Below are positions 24,001 to 34,100 of a stretch of 64,000 bases of DNA, one piece after another. Source of the stretch: Linyphia triangularis (lineage: Eukaryota > Arthropoda > Arachnida > Araneae > Linyphiidae); the NCBI GenBank assembly GCA_963978545.1, contig OZ021727.1, positions 14,077,243-14,141,242 on the forward strand. The letters run 5' to 3'. The translations under genes and the position numbers were made by a program. Position 1 is the first letter of the stretch; every line of letters begins with the position of its first letter. The notes under the pieces were generated by a model, which had not been told where the DNA came from, searched no databases, and worked only from the letters and a program-made list of their open reading frames with translations.

Positions 24001-26954
24001 TGAAGTTATATGTATATAAATAAAAATGTAAAGTTTGTTTGTTAGAAACCTTAAATCTGAAAAAGCTCTTCACTGATTGCTTTGAAATTTTGACGCAACA
24101 TTGTATTTGAATAAGTGCATGTTTTTATATATCTACTATAATAATTTCATCTTTCTGAACTGCAGCATGTTTGTATCGTTTTATAATTAATATTATAAGC
24201 AATAGTTGGATTGTTTTTAAATTTTAAAATGTCAAAGTCTGCAATCTGTAAACAGAATAAGTAACAATATCGTGACAAGTTACATTTTAAATTACTTAAA
24301 GATTACTTAATATATTGTTAGTAAATAAAAATGAACTACTTTAGTTTTTAGCATTTCTTAGTTTAAATTTTATTTACAAGTTCACACAGAGCCTTATAAA
24401 TGCATTTCATGCTTCATTTTCTGATTTATGGTAATTATTTGCACTTGCAATGACATCATCAATAGTATTTAATTGCAAGATTGTACACGAGTTAATTTAT
24501 TGTAGAATTCGGAAGTATTCTTGTTTTATTAGTTAGCAATTTACAACACTGCTTGCCTTTCAGCACAGTTAAACTTGCGACTCTATCCCACCTTGTGGTT
24601 GGTTGTTTTCAGATTATCTGGCGCCGTCAGCAACACGAGGGCTATAATGTGCTGAAACATTCGTCATTAGACAAGCCAACATACATTTACAAACACTCAT
24701 GCCTAACACAGGACTCGAACTCGCAGTCTAGAAGCTAGAACACTAACCACTTATACCGTTTGGTTATCCCACCTTGTGAGGATCACACTCAAATCCTTTT
24801 TAACCCATTTTCGGCCAAAGGTGCGTAAAAGCGCCATTTCAATAAATATTTTTTTTTTATATTAAAACTGTGACGTATATTTTCACTAATTTTATTTTTC
24901 TGCTTTTTTAAGGGTTCTGAAGACATCCTATAAAATATTAGCAATTTAATTAGAGCAAACACTTAATGTTGAGAAATTTTCAAAATACACTAGTATTTTA
25001 ATTGTCAATAACTGTTTCCAGTTATTGACAAATTCGAATTTTTGAAAATGTATAATTATTCCACTTGAGATTAACCCACCGACGGTCATGCATGTATATA
25101 TGTCTTTTGATCCCCAGTTTTTCCAACAATACAACATTTTAAACTTATAATTAAAATTTAAAATAAAATATTTTTTTTAGGATGATAGTTTATAACCTAT
25201 CTAAAACAAAAGAAATAAAAAATAATTAAAAAAACTTATATATTTGAATTATAATTATAATTTAAAAATTATTGCATGGAAAACAACTGTAGAATTTTGC
25301 CCATTCCCAGGACCATCTGTGGGTTAATCATATGTTTCTAAAATGAACTAAAGTTGCAAGTTCAGTAAATAAAAGTCATAAAAAAACTTAATTTTTTTAT
25401 TGAAATGTCTAATTTTTTGGCCAATGGTGCATATACACACCATTTCTCTTAAATAAAATATTATTTTTCATGCATGAAACTGTTTTTGTGTCTTAATGAA
25501 TGTAATTTAAGCCTCTTTTAATGAAAACAATACCACATTTCATAATATTTTTATGTTTGGCCTAAAATGTATTAAGCATGCAACATGATTTTTGAATGGC
25601 ACCAATATATTTACAGAATGGGTTGCATAAAATTTTACATAATGCTCTAACCAAAACCATTAGACTCTAATACTCAACACATTCTTATTGTCCAGAAAAT
25701 TGCCATCTTGGACAAACTTAATTTTATCAATAATTTTGTAATTAGATAGGATATATGGATTCAATGTTTTTGTATGCAATTCAACATCTTTTAAAAATAT
25801 CAAGATAATCTTGCATTTAGAAAAACAAACAATGCAAGGAACACGTGTAAAACACACACAGCAAGTAGTATTGATGTAAAAAGAAAATGAGATACATTTG
25901 AAAGAAATTAGGTCTACTCCTAGAATGTGTGCAAATATTCTCAAGCGAATTGTCGCCAATTGGTAGGCGATAAAATTTCACAATTGGCAACCCTTTTTCT
26001 TGGCGTGTATACGCAACAGCGATTTTATGGTAACCCCAATAGAAATGCAGGGGAAGGGTGGGTCTTTTTTTAGGCCATTTTCGAATTCACTTTTGGTTAA
26101 TAACATTCAGAGTATCAGTATTTTATAAATTAAAATATTTAGTACTTTATTGTTTAATTTTACATTTGGTACATTTTTTGTCTTATTGGTGCTCTGCCCG
26201 AAGGGCCATTAGTTTTGACAGCAGCAATTTGAATTCGGTACCCGTCTTTTTCATAAAAGTAATTTTTGTTATTAAATAGCATATTATGTAGTATTTTATT
26301 GTTTATTTTCATATTAGTTATGTTTTCCATCTTGCGAGGGTGTCTTGCCAGAAGCGCAGTTTGTTTTGATGGCAGCAATTTGTATATCACATTGCTGCTG
26401 CAATTTACTGTGGGCGTAATACAATCACTCCACAAACATGCACCTTTTCTGTCCTTTTTTTATAATGAACTAGTATATTAAGTGGTATTTTATTATTTAT
26501 TTGCATATTCCTATTGTTTTCAGTTGTCATTTTCAATTGCCACCATCTTGTTGATTTCAAATCGGCCACTATGTTGAATTGGCGACATTTTAGCCTTGTC
26601 GCCAACTTTTCAAAAACGCATCAAAATAGGCACACAGATTAAGAATTTACCAGAAATTATGCTCTAACAGAAAATGATTCTTAAAGAACTTATTAAAACA
26701 AGTGAAGGAATTTTTACTAAGCTGCACAAGATTCTCCTTCTTCATTCAAATAAAACATAAGAGGAATTTAAACACTTATTTAAAAAATAAACAGAAAATT
26801 AGACTTTTTTACACTCCAACAAACATATCAAAATAATTTAGGGAATATATAAAAAAAAAATGCTTAGTACCTTACAGGAACTTAAATTTTGCTTTTCCAG
26901 CATTTCGATTACAATTTGCGGCAGAATTAAGCGTCGTATTTTATACGAACCCAT
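5853..26954 (-). CDS. RAD51B: RAD51B, DNA repair RecA-family ATPase (partial, 3' end outside window)
   Basis: RAD51 paralogue of the BCDX2 complex, which supports RAD51 filament formation in homologous recombination in the nucleus. The coding exons, in transcript order on the minus strand, are 26954-26871, 23274-23161, 22317-22201, 16985-16849, 10870-10751 and 6036-5853. They join in frame to give 252 residues. The start is MGSYKIRRL, close to the MGSKKLKRV start of the human protein. Residues 1-66 form the small N-terminal helical domain. Walker A, GPPGVGKT, is at about 108-115, followed by GGLEGKVIYIDTESAF. Walker B, LIIIDS, is at about 206-211, followed by ASLIRKEF. The human protein is about 350-384 residues, so the last part, beginning near the ILTNQ motif, is missing. 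I found no such exon in 1-5852, so it should lie left of the window. Family identity is near certain; paralogue choice rests on the N-terminus and the ERNK region. Confidence 0.93.
6249..6617. mobile_element. Palindromic MITE, copy 1
   Basis: A 369-bp element whose two halves are inverted copies of each other. Ends are GGGTAATTCTCTGG and CCAGAGAATTGCCC. Inner arms share TTAGAATTCTA, ATGTTTTTGTTTTATA and AGCTGGTG...CACCAGCT. The centre, near 6425, reads TGTGTCCTGTGTGTCGG. No coding capacity. Confidence 0.82.
6580..7112. repeat. Three tandem copies of a 182-bp unit
   Basis: GGGCCAAACTGTTTGG recurs at 6580, 6762 and 6944, exactly 182 bases apart. Units 1 and 2 are almost identical; unit 3 has several differences and is cut short near 7112. 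Each unit starts with the right end of the palindromic MITE (CCAGAGAATTGCCC) and adds about 130 bases of flank ending TACATATTGGTA. Confidence 0.9.
7113..8930. other. RAD51B intron 5, unassigned part
   Basis: AT-rich. A short plus-strand frame at 7864-8055 and a few nearby open stretches have no recognisable match and no splice logic. I see no defined element here. Confidence 0.5.
8935..9308. repeat. Dispersed repeat related to 33910-34141
   Basis: Shares GCCAAATGTGGC-like and CTAGAGACCGTTTGGATTTG runs and the terminal CAGTAAATCTTAAC with the MITE at 33910-34141. Its middle also carries GTGGCGCAGAATCCCTACC, which resembles the right end of the element at 11064-16510. Probably a mosaic of two old elements. 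Confidence 0.5.
10751..10870 (-). CDS. RAD51B: RAD51B exon 5 (residues 151-191)
   Basis: TTTCAG acceptor and GTAAGT donor. Encodes LKTIAQNRFPQLLEQ and a helical stretch to KEL. The RFP match to the human SRFP motif and the two-sided phase agreement support it. This segment is more diverged than its neighbours. Confidence 0.88.
11523..11630 (+). pseudogene. N-terminal stub of a hAT (ZMYM1-like) transposase
   Basis: ATG followed by SKKLSGAQNRRKAKETT and 18 more residues, then a stop. An MxKxLSGAxxRKxxK opening is common in hAT transposases of the zinc-finger MYM-type-1-like group (recalled). No zinc finger or catalytic part follows before the element's end. Confidence 0.55.
12415..12480. repeat. 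26-bp tandem repeat, about 2.5 copies
   Basis: CTATATATTTTTAACAATAT recurs at 12415, 12441 and 12467 with period 26. The third copy is partial. Confidence 0.85.
14970..15560. repeat. Five-unit tandem array, 122-144 bp per unit
   Basis: The phrase AAACTACTTATGTTGAAAAT, more or less altered, starts at about 14981, 15103, 15228, 15372 and 15498. Each unit continues with TTTCAGAGCTGTA, a T-rich tract and ATTAAAATTTTAACATTC. The array lies inside the outer element at 11064-16510. Confidence 0.8.
16849..16985 (-). CDS. RAD51B: RAD51B exon 4, Walker A (residues 106-151)
   Basis: TGCAG acceptor and GTATTT donor. Encodes ITGPPGVGKTQF and then GGLEGKVIYIDTESAF. The catalytic lysine and threonine of Walker A are present. 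The exon ends in phase 2 (AG), completing Arg of the AER motif with the first base of exon 5. Confidence 0.95.
17083..18140. repeat. Cluster of decayed local repeats in RAD51B intron 3
   Basis: Two direct copies of a block starting TTTGCTACTTTAAAGG (about 17083 and 17262) share GGTTAGGCCACACA and GATAGAATCA. A second phrase, ACAGTAATTATTGTTG, recurs at 17486, 17858 and 18075. TGGTAG-ATGAAATCAT recurs at 17821 and 18037, the same spacing as the last two. This suggests successive segmental duplication followed by drift. Confidence 0.7.
18294..18492. mobile_element. Palindromic MITE, copy 2 (exact half)
   Basis: Opens GGGCAATTCTCTG and follows the left arm of the other copies through TGTTTTTGTTTCATAT to GACGCACGGGACATG, then stops at the point that is the centre of symmetry in the full copies. 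The right arm is missing. Confidence 0.75.
19288..19681. mobile_element. Palindromic MITE, copy 3
   Basis: Full length, 394 bp. Left end GAGTAACTCTCTGG is worn; right end is CAGAGAATTGCCC. The arms meet at GGACGTGTCCCGTGCGTC with GACGATATAAATGCAT on one side and ATGCATTTATATCGTC on the other. Confidence 0.8.
19723..20830 (+). pseudogene. Transposon-like protein relic with SGTHSVCVC motif
   Basis: Several frames carry pieces in order: KGVLSIPVSKLGKSLSPQT (about 19855), MPGKKDYVSVG, RLILGNLQEVLFKVCR, LRPKNCKIAGVSGTHSVCVC (20075-20135) with HHNIKLMIARGNL, then CSKIDDFKDALMGCL, and QWFIVDRCTFETIAKPLEDF (about 20385). Stops and shifts separate the pieces. I recall this order of motifs from uncharacterised proteins repeated in arthropod and cnidarian genomes, which suggests a mobile-element gene, but I cannot name the family. 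Confidence 0.6.
20840..22200. other. RAD51B intron 3, unassigned part
   Basis: AT-rich with long A and T runs. No splice-bounded coding sequence or defined repeat was seen. Confidence 0.5.
22201..22317 (-). CDS. RAD51B: RAD51B exon 3 (residues 67-105)
   Basis: TTATAG acceptor and GTTTGT donor. The 39 codons include FLPSSLHALDLLLQGGL and end in NITE, directly before the Walker A exon. This is the linker and first strand of the ATPase core (human TTLSALDEALHGG). Confidence 0.92.
23161..23274 (-). CDS. RAD51B: RAD51B exon 2 (residues 29-66)
   Basis: TTTCAG acceptor just above 23274 and GTAATG donor below 23161. It encodes 38 codons, DVLSHTKLELQTLL...SSTQT, part of the N-terminal helical DNA-binding-like domain. 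The QT end followed by AY in the next exon matches the human QTAYG junction. Confidence 0.9.
24598..24764 (-). mobile_element. tRNA-derived SINE with 14-bp target duplication
   Basis: Flanked by perfect TATCCCACCTTGTG at 24584-24597 and 24765-24778. On the minus strand it starts with a tRNA-like head: GGTATAAGTGGTTAG as A box and GAGTTCGAGTCC as B box. A tail of about 100 bases follows, ending near GCTGACGGCGCCAGATAATC. It is a different family from the one at 1634-1760. Confidence 0.8.
24804..25571. mobile_element. Possible piggyBac-like MITE with TTAA sites
   Basis: TTAA then CCCATTTTCGGCC at 24804 is mirrored by GGCCTAAAATGTA then TTAA at 25572. A phrase near the left end, GGCCAAAGGTGC, recurs at about 25418 as GGCCAATGGTGC, so the inside is rearranged. 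No coding capacity. Confidence 0.45.
25075..25323. mobile_element. Small TTAA-flanked MITE, nested
   Basis: TTAA, then CCCACCGACGGTC at 25075, is mirrored by GACCATCTGTGGG then TTAA at 25324. That is 11 of 13 bases in the inverted ends and TTAA on both sides, as for piggyBac-type insertion. Lies within 24804-25571. Confidence 0.5.
26138..26640. repeat. Decayed direct repeats near the RAD51B start
   Basis: AGTACTTTATTGTTTA (26141), AGTATTTTATTGTTTA (26290) and GGTATTTTATTATTTA (26484) head three loosely similar units. Units 1 and 2 also share GACAGCAGCAATTTG / GATGGCAGCAATTTG. The end, CTTGTCGCCAACTTTTCAAAA, recurs near 4710. Confidence 0.55.
26871..26954 (-). CDS. RAD51B: RAD51B exon 1 (residues 1-28)
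   Basis: Begins at ATG (26954-26952) and ends before a GTACTA donor at 26870. It encodes MGSYKIRRL...NLSSCK. The next exon starts DVLSH, matching the human run from the start codon into the DFLCLSP segment. Phase 0 at the donor. Confidence 0.88.
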
Positions 26955-27360
26955 ATATAAAATTTATTTCAATGTTTAATTAAAAATGATATTTTCAAAC
27001 ACATTTAATTCAAATAAAATATTTAAATGACCCGGTTCGTTTGGAAACAAAAGATGTCAAGTACTGTTGTTAAACTTTTGTGTGACACTAACGTCTAGTT
27101 TTGAATAAATTAACCTTTGATACCAAAGAATTGTGTTGAAAAATTATGATAATGATGACGTCACAGTCAATTTCTTTGCACCTGAGAAAAACATGTATTA
27201 TGATGGGTAGTAAAATGTGAAAATTTGAATTTATTTTATCAGGTCTATTATGATTGGCCACTCATAAACTTATGCATAAAAATGATAGAACATGTAAAAT
27301 GTGACGTCAGATTCAACTGTTATACTTGAGAATTGAGCCTGCCAAATGTTTCAACTAATT

Positions 27361-27537
27361 TGCCCTAAATGCCAAAAAGAACAGGCATCACCTCAGCATA
27401 TTTTGGACTGCCTTGGACTGGACTGGGAGGACATTTATAACTGTCCACAACTAGTGTCAGACTTCATTAATGTCAATGGCTTCACTGATATTGTCTGACT
27501 TCGTCAGACAAAAGGGAGATTAGAAACAACAACAACA
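27361..27537 (+). pseudogene. 3' end of a non-LTR retrotransposon (Jockey/I-like ORF2 tail)
   Basis: Encodes CPKCQKEQASPQHILDCLGL, then DWEDIYNCPQLVSDFINVNG and FTDIV before a TGA. The C-x2-C...H...C finger, the phrase xxDFxxVNGxxDxV and the trailing ACAACAACAAC are what I recall at the end of Jockey/I-type elements in spiders. Only the last 45 or so codons remain. Confidence 0.7.
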
Positions 27538-29631
27538 CTAATTGTAAGGTTCATTTTGATCTTGGACATCTGACGTCAACTACAACTTGTCTCCAAAATG
27601 TCTACTGTAATATTATTTCAGGTATACTATATATCCCCTGGAATTTTTGTAAAATTGCTCTGGAAATTTCGCTTTATAATCCCTGCTATAATTACATTTT
27701 ATGAAATAAATTCCACATTTCTGATAATTTTAGAGAAAAAAAAAAAAAAAAAAACTGTTGTTTGTTTGAATTTGCAAATGTTAAATATTATTACCCTATT
27801 TTCCAAAACTCTACCTTATTTTTATGTATCTGTGTTTCTTTCTCTGACATTCTCAACATGATATTTTTGTGAATTTAATATTTTCACAAAAATAGTTTGA
27901 AACATGAATGTGTCCCAATTTTTTGGAACAATTTGTTCTGAACAGGCCAACAATATTCCCCTAAAATTTTCCAATTTTGGAGAAAACAAAATTTTTCTAA
28001 TTTTTGGAGCAATATACAATTTTTTCTAAAAATTCTAGCCATCTTTAATTTTGATTACCAAATGAGTAAGAGATTTATTTGATTTTCTTAGAATAGATTA
28101 TTATTCTTGTGTTATGATCTCATAAGAGATTGCATTAAGCCTCATTTCTGGAGGGAAAAAAAACATTCATTAATGATTTGCTAAATCGAAGTGCAATATA
28201 ATAACAAACAGCAATGGAACTACACCCTTTAAAATTTGGCGACCCTGATGTTATGCAATCCTTAGCACACACAGTAAAGGCTTTTAAAGGGTAATACAGT
28301 TTGCATGTTTGTCATTGGAGAACCAATATTTAACACTAAATTGCTTTAGTTGCAAACTATCACCCGATTTCTAAACATTTTGTTTCTCTTTTCAGAATAT
28401 TTCAGGGGGTGAAATAATCAGATACAAAGGTGCAATCGACACTCCAAACTGAGCCTTGGAGTGCACAGTTTACCCTCCAGTTCTGTCCAAGAAAGACCTA
28501 CAATGCAAATTGTTTATAGTACAAACAATGACAGTTGTAGCATTGATCACTTTGCAATGTAGATAGTACAAAGAAATAAGAGCTTAGTGACTTAGTGTAA
28601 TGTATTTAAAGTAATATTTTCTTGTTTATATACTGTCAATAATTTTTTTTATTTCTTTTTTAATGTGCATGTTTTTAAAAAGTTAAATTTTAAAAGGTTA
28701 CCACCTGTTGCGCTCTAAGTAAATAATGTCTGGAGAATAAATTTTGCACTCGGATAACAAATTTTAAATTCAATCTCTGGTATTTCGAAACCATTTGAAA
28801 CTTCCCACAAAGCTCTATGGGGCAATTATATAATCTGAAACTCTGCCACGTTGCATACACTTGAGAACCACGAGGTTTCTCAAATATATATACTTTTAAG
28901 TGATTTGAATGAGATATTTCAAATTGATTTTTTGTGAAAAGGTATAACACAGAAAATATATCAAAGAAAGAAAGATTACTGAACGACTTACCTTGAAAAT
29001 TCCTGGACAGTAAATTTTCATATAGCTAATAGCACTGCAACTACTGACGCAAGGCAACTTGCATCAGTTGTAGATTATACATACAGTCGTAGACTAGTAT
29101 TTTAGTCACAAACCTGGTTGTTATCGGACTCGCAATAATAAGTTTACATTCAAAAGATGCTCAAAAACTGCTGTAAAATAATGATGGCTTTGGCAATTTA
29201 GAAAATGATAAATCAATTTAAACTCACCAACCTACCAGAGTTCAAAACCTTGATGCATCACGTCAATACAAAAAAAAAGCCTTATACTTTTGTAGACTGA
29301 GGGTTGAAAGAATATTGAAATGGCTTTTTATTATTAGCCCCTGCATCTAAAATATTTGTTCTTAACTTATGTACAATTTAATCAATTTTACATTCTTAAA
29401 TCTGAAGCTAAGGGCTTACTTCACTGAGTGCTGCTTACTTATCATCCAATCCTTCTTTGATTTTAGAAAAGAAAATTTTTTAGATAAACATATTCACTAG
29501 GCATAAATACAGCAAACGATTAAACGAGCATCATACATTGGCAAAAAGTAAATTAACAAAGTTTTGTTTAACTGGACGTTGTACTGGAAAAATTGTACAC
29601 ATAATAGATTAGCATATCTAGTATTTTATAT
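27538..29631. other. RAD51B-NDUFS3 intergenic stretch
   Basis: AT-rich, with a run of about 20 A at 27734. No coding evidence. It contains the upstream region of RAD51B on its left side and ends at the NDUFS3 3' UTR. Confidence 0.5.
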
Positions 29632-29637
29632 TTTATT
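29632..29637 (-). terminator. NDUFS3 polyadenylation signal (AATAAA)
   Basis: On the minus strand an AATAAA hexamer lies about 130 bases past the NDUFS3 stop codon, in AT-rich sequence suited to a short 3' UTR. In this AT-rich DNA the hexamer is common, so the distance and orientation are the main support. Confidence 0.5.
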
Positions 29638-29763
29638 TGCATTACTATGCACATTATTACAGATTTCAAGGAAAACAAATAATTACACAAGTTATTTGAT
29701 TGAATTGGTATTCCAATTGAAACTAAAGTAAACTGTTTTTTAATTCACAACTCAGTAAATTTC

Positions 29764-30558
29764 TCACTTCTGGGCTGTTTCAGTAGGCAAGGGTACATCC
29801 TGAACAGAAGTCGATTCTTTAAACGCAGGGAACTGCTCCCACGGTCCAACCAAATCAAATTTACGAAATTCTTGGGCCAGCTCCAGAGGCTCGACGACAA
29901 CTCGCTTGACCTCATCATCGTAGCGAACTTCCACGTAACCGCTGAGAGGAAAATCCTTTCGAAAGGGATGACCTTCGAAGCCATAGTCCGTCAGAATCCT
30001 TCTTAAGTCAGGATGATTGGCAAAATAAACGCCAAACATATCCCAAATCTCTCTCTCGTACCAATCAGCCGCTTTGTAGACTTCACATGCAGAATCGATG
30101 GGGGTCAGCTCATCGGTGTAGGTTTTCACTCGAATCCTGGCGTTGTACCTCAGGCTCAACAGATTGTACACGATCTCGAATCTAAACTCTCTCTGCGGTA
30201 CATCAACCCCTGCGATGTCCACAAGAGATTCGAACTGGGCAAGGTGGTGATCTTTGAGAAATGAGAGTACTGGTATGACACCGTCTGGGGTTATCATAAT
30301 CTCCAATTCATCCCCGAGAGATATTTGAACCTTCTGAACGTACTTGGGTAAACATTCGGCAACAAACAAGCCGTAATCGCTCAGCTGGGCTGTTTTCATT
30401 TCGTTTGTTGGACGGATTGTGGGTTTCAAATCTTGTTTCGGTATTTCTCCTGCGGATAAAATACGAGGCGTACTCGTGAATCGTTTCCCGTTATTGATTA
30501 ATAAGGAAGGGATAAATTGCCTTAGAGGTCTGGAAAAGCGTGAAATAGAGGAAAACAT
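29764..30558 (-). CDS. NDUFS3: NDUFS3, complex I 30-kDa Fe-S-fraction subunit, single exon, complete
   Basis: Core subunit of the Q module of mitochondrial NADH:ubiquinone oxidoreductase (NuoC / 30-kDa subunit family). One uninterrupted exon of 264 codons plus TGA, the same length as human NDUFS3. I start at the ATG at 30558: it opens [15 protein letters not shown], an arginine- and serine-rich mitochondrial presequence. An in-frame ATG at 30582 would add eight unlikely residues. The family signature [16 protein letters not shown] lies near residues 165-180, followed by [35 protein letters not shown]. The gene is more GC-rich than its surroundings and has no frame damage, so it looks functional. 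The start lies 395 bp from the divergent ZFYVE26 start. Lack of introns could mean an old retrocopy that replaced its parent, or simple intron loss. Confidence 0.97.
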   Translation of the reverse strand: MFSSISRFSRPLRQFIPSLLINNGKRFTSTPRILSAGEIPKQDLKPTIRPTNEMKTAQLSDYGLFVAECLPKYVQKVQISLGDELEIMITPDGVIPVLSFLKDHHLAQFESLVDIAGVDVPQREFRFEIVYNLLSLRYNARIRVKTYTDELTPIDSACEVYKAADWYEREIWDMFGVYFANHPDLRRILTDYGFEGHPFRKDFPLSGYVEVRYDDEVKRVVVEPLELAQEFRKFDLVGPWEQFPAFKESTSVQDVPLPTETAQK

Positions 30559-30953
30559 ATTGATAGTGTAAGTAATTATCAATATATTTAGATTCTAAGT
30601 TTACCCTTCAACTAAGAAATATGCTACTTGTGTACAAAATGTTTGTTGCCAAACTGATACTTAGAAATTCATTTCATTATAATTATAAAATAAATTAAAA
30701 ACATTAAAACAGTTTTCTTTAAAATATACTTTTCTTGAAATTAGATAAGGTTTTTCAAACACCCAAAGTTTTTTCAAAATATTTAATATACCAGAAATAA
30801 AGTGTAAATGCTAAAGTTACTTTTGGTATGGCAACGTAATTAATATTTACGAAAACATCTAATGTCATGTGCACTTTCACTTTATTACTCTATTTCGAAT
30901 TTTTTAGTGGGGTGTCATGATTATTATTAATAAGAAAAGCAATTTTAATTATT
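30559..30953. promoter_or_regulatory. Divergent NDUFS3 / ZFYVE26 upstream region
   Basis: The 395 bases between the two start codons must hold the 5' UTRs and at least the core promoters of both genes, unless either has an undetected upstream non-coding exon. The sequence is AT-rich, with no clear TATA box, no CpG-rich stretch and no recognisable binding site that I would defend. The call rests on position alone. Confidence 0.6.
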
Positions 30954-31126
30954 ATGGCGGAATTCATATACAGAGAATTTTGTAATCATGTGTACTTGGG
31001 ACAATGGGAATTGGCCAGAGCTTGTGCTGTAACTTTGATTAAGAGCGATTCATATGAAGATGATCATTGTAAACATTTGTTGTTTTCGACATTACGACTC
31101 ATCGTTAAAAATCCCTTTGTTGTGAG
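30954..31126 (+). CDS. ZFYVE26: ZFYVE26 exon 1 (residues 1-58)
   Basis: Start ATG in MAEFIYREFCNHVYL. The segment GQWELARACAVTLIK matches the human GEWELAQAC run, which fixes both frame and start. Donor GTATAA follows AG at 31126 (phase 2). Confidence 0.9.
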
Positions 31127-34100
31127 GTATAACTTTTGATTTTATGCATTTTACTTTCAAGTGTTTGTTATCGTAGATCAATTGGAAAATTTGTTTTTGT
31201 TTGAAAGAAGTAGAGAAATGTTTTGTTGTTAATCATTTAATCAGAAAATGTGTAACATTTGCTTTTGACGTTAAAAGTTTTTTTTTTTGGCTAGAATTTG
31301 ATGAAAGCTTTGTCGTATTGTATGCGAGGGAAGGGGATAAAGTCGTTTTATATGGCAACTAGAAATATCTTTTTTCTACACAATCTAATTTCTTTATAAC
31401 TAGGGTGATACGCCAGTAATTGACCACATGCCAGTAGTTGACCAAAATGACACAAAAAGGAAGTAAACAAGAATTCTTGTGATGGTATTCTAATTTTTAT
31501 TGGTTAAAATATATCCAATAACGAATGAAAGCCAATGCCAAAAGTTATAGGGGTAACCAAGCTTCCAATTGGATGATAAAAATTAACAAACACAAAGGTA
31601 TGTCACAGGGTCTCATATGAGTGACTGACACTATTAGTGAAGGGTGGTTTAGCTTCTCTTTGATTTTTTAGCATCAACATGAATAATTCCTAAATGGTTT
31701 AATACAAATAATGTATGTAGATCATTTATGTTTGTTTTATATTAATATACAAGTAGTTTTTCTTTAAACTAATAAACAAATTATGAAAAACAGATGGTCA
31801 ATTACTGATCAGGCTAAGTGTTATATTTTTAGTAATTGACCAAAATGGTCAACTACTAAATTTTTATTTACTTGCATATTTTCTGGGAAAAAACAAAGTG
31901 ATAACAAAGGTTTATGCTTTTATTGCAATCTTCACTTACTATTTGTCCAGAAAAATTGATTTTTTCAGTAATTGACCACTGTAGTTAATTGGTGTCTATA
32001 AGGGTGTTAAGTATTAGTTTTTCAACTTTAGAATACAAAAGTAAGTCATTTTTAAACTCTAAGATGGATTTTCTTATTGCATGTGTACATTAGATCATTT
32101 TTAAATATACTAGGCTTACTTTCTTAACATAATTTTTTTTTAAAAAGTCAAGAAATGGTCAAAAGTCAATTTTAAGTATACTTCCACTTTACCCTACACA
32201 AATATTATGTAGGTTACTTACAATTTTTATTTAAATTAACACTCTGGTACATAAAATGTCTGTCAGAATTTTATAAATTGTTTTATTTCTTGAAAAATCC
32301 AAAAAATCCGATCAAATGGTCTGTTGACAGAGAAAAGCATTGGTCAAAGATAAGCCGGAAAATTTACAGATCACTAACACCCTTGTAAATATCAAAATTA
32401 CTTTTCACACCTTAATTGAATAAGATATATATTTAGTAATATTTTTTAATATGAACAGGAAAAAATTAAAGTAGAAAATTAACTTAAATATTGATAAGAA
32501 ATTGAGTTAAATAAATCATTAAGGAAGTTTTTTTTATAGGTTTAAGCATATACCTAAGCTATAAGAATTCTGAAATCATTAAAATTAAACACTCATGGAA
32601 GGGAAGAAATCCTTTCTCAAGTACACTGAAGAGGTCTTGAAATCTACACTTTTTCAAGAGAAAATATTGGGAAAATAAGAGAAACTGCCAGAAAATACAA
32701 CATTCCTCATTCTACGTTGATTAATAAGCTAAGAGGGAAAACCCCAGAATTTAGAAAAATGGGCCCTCAACAATTCTTACACCCTCAGAAGAAACTCTTC
32801 TATGTAATTGGATAAATGCCAATGCAAGAAAATGATTTCCATTAGAAAAACGGATGATTTTGAAACTATTCAAGAAATAATATCCTCTACATTCGATTCT
32901 TTTCATCTAAATTTATTCAGAATTGAAAGTATAGGATTAGATAATCTTTTCTATATTATTTTGATTTTCTTGTTTTAATTTTTTGAATAAAATACGCATA
33001 ATTACCTACCAGTAAAATTAACTTTGATAACTAAAGTTTATAAAACCATCATACTATATTTTACACTGATGTTCCTGTATTTTCATGGATTAAAATTGAT
33101 TATATTTATTTTTACTTTCTTTTTTTAATTCATTTAATAGTTAATTTATAAATATTAGAGCATTTTATAACAGAATTTAACAATTAACTTTTGGTTTTAT
33201 TCTGGAAATGGAAGTGGTCAATTACTAGCATGGCTGTGGTCAATTACTAGCATGGCAGTGGTCAATTACTGGCAAAATTGCTTTTGGTAAGAAATTCTGA
33301 TGATATTTTAAATTGTAAAAAGGACTGGAATACCATGTTAATTTATTATTGAGCTTCATTAATCAATTGATATTTTGGGAAATTTTCATAACATTCCGTT
33401 AATAATTTTTTAAGAAAAAAAATTAAATGTGTAGAAACTTGCACTAACTGGTCAATTACTGGTAGGTTCACCCTATTATATAGTAAACTTGAAAATACAG
33501 ATAAAATAACTACAATCTAATTAAATTTTCTGGTTATTTATATTTTTAAAGAAGAAAAATTAAAGTTACTAAAAATCTGTTGTGTGAAGAGCTTTGAATA
33601 TAAGGCTTACAGTGACTGCTCAGTTTTTTTATTCTACCAAAAAACTAGGTATTTTAAGTAAATGTTGTAATTTCACTTAATATTTCTCTTATAAAGAAAA
33701 TTTATGTTACCTGGGGTTTGTAACTGCTCCAATTCCTCATTTTTGAAGCAAATCGCTCACTTTTTGACAATTGACTCCAAAACTGTTTCATTATAACAAA
33801 TTTGTGTGGAAGTAAACATATTTTGAAAAATCTTGATGATTCAGAAATATATTTTTTTTTTTTTTTTTGAAAAAATGTTGGTGTAAAAATCAAAATTGAA
33901 AAAATGTTGGTTAAGATCTAATGTACGGTCTCCCTTGACAATTTTTTGAAAGTTGGCGATTCGCTGCTAAATGTGGCTACCCATCGCCAAGGTTTACCGA
34001 TAACCCTAGTGACCGTTTGGATTTGGCATCACAGCATGTTTTGCCGCCATTTTGGATTTAGTGACACAGCTTTTTGATGTCAATTTCAATTTGGCAATTT

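Noticed and set aside
30559..30582. Upstream in-frame ATG of NDUFS3
   Set aside because: It would prepend MIITYTIN to a good mitochondrial presequence; the second Met gives the family length of 264.
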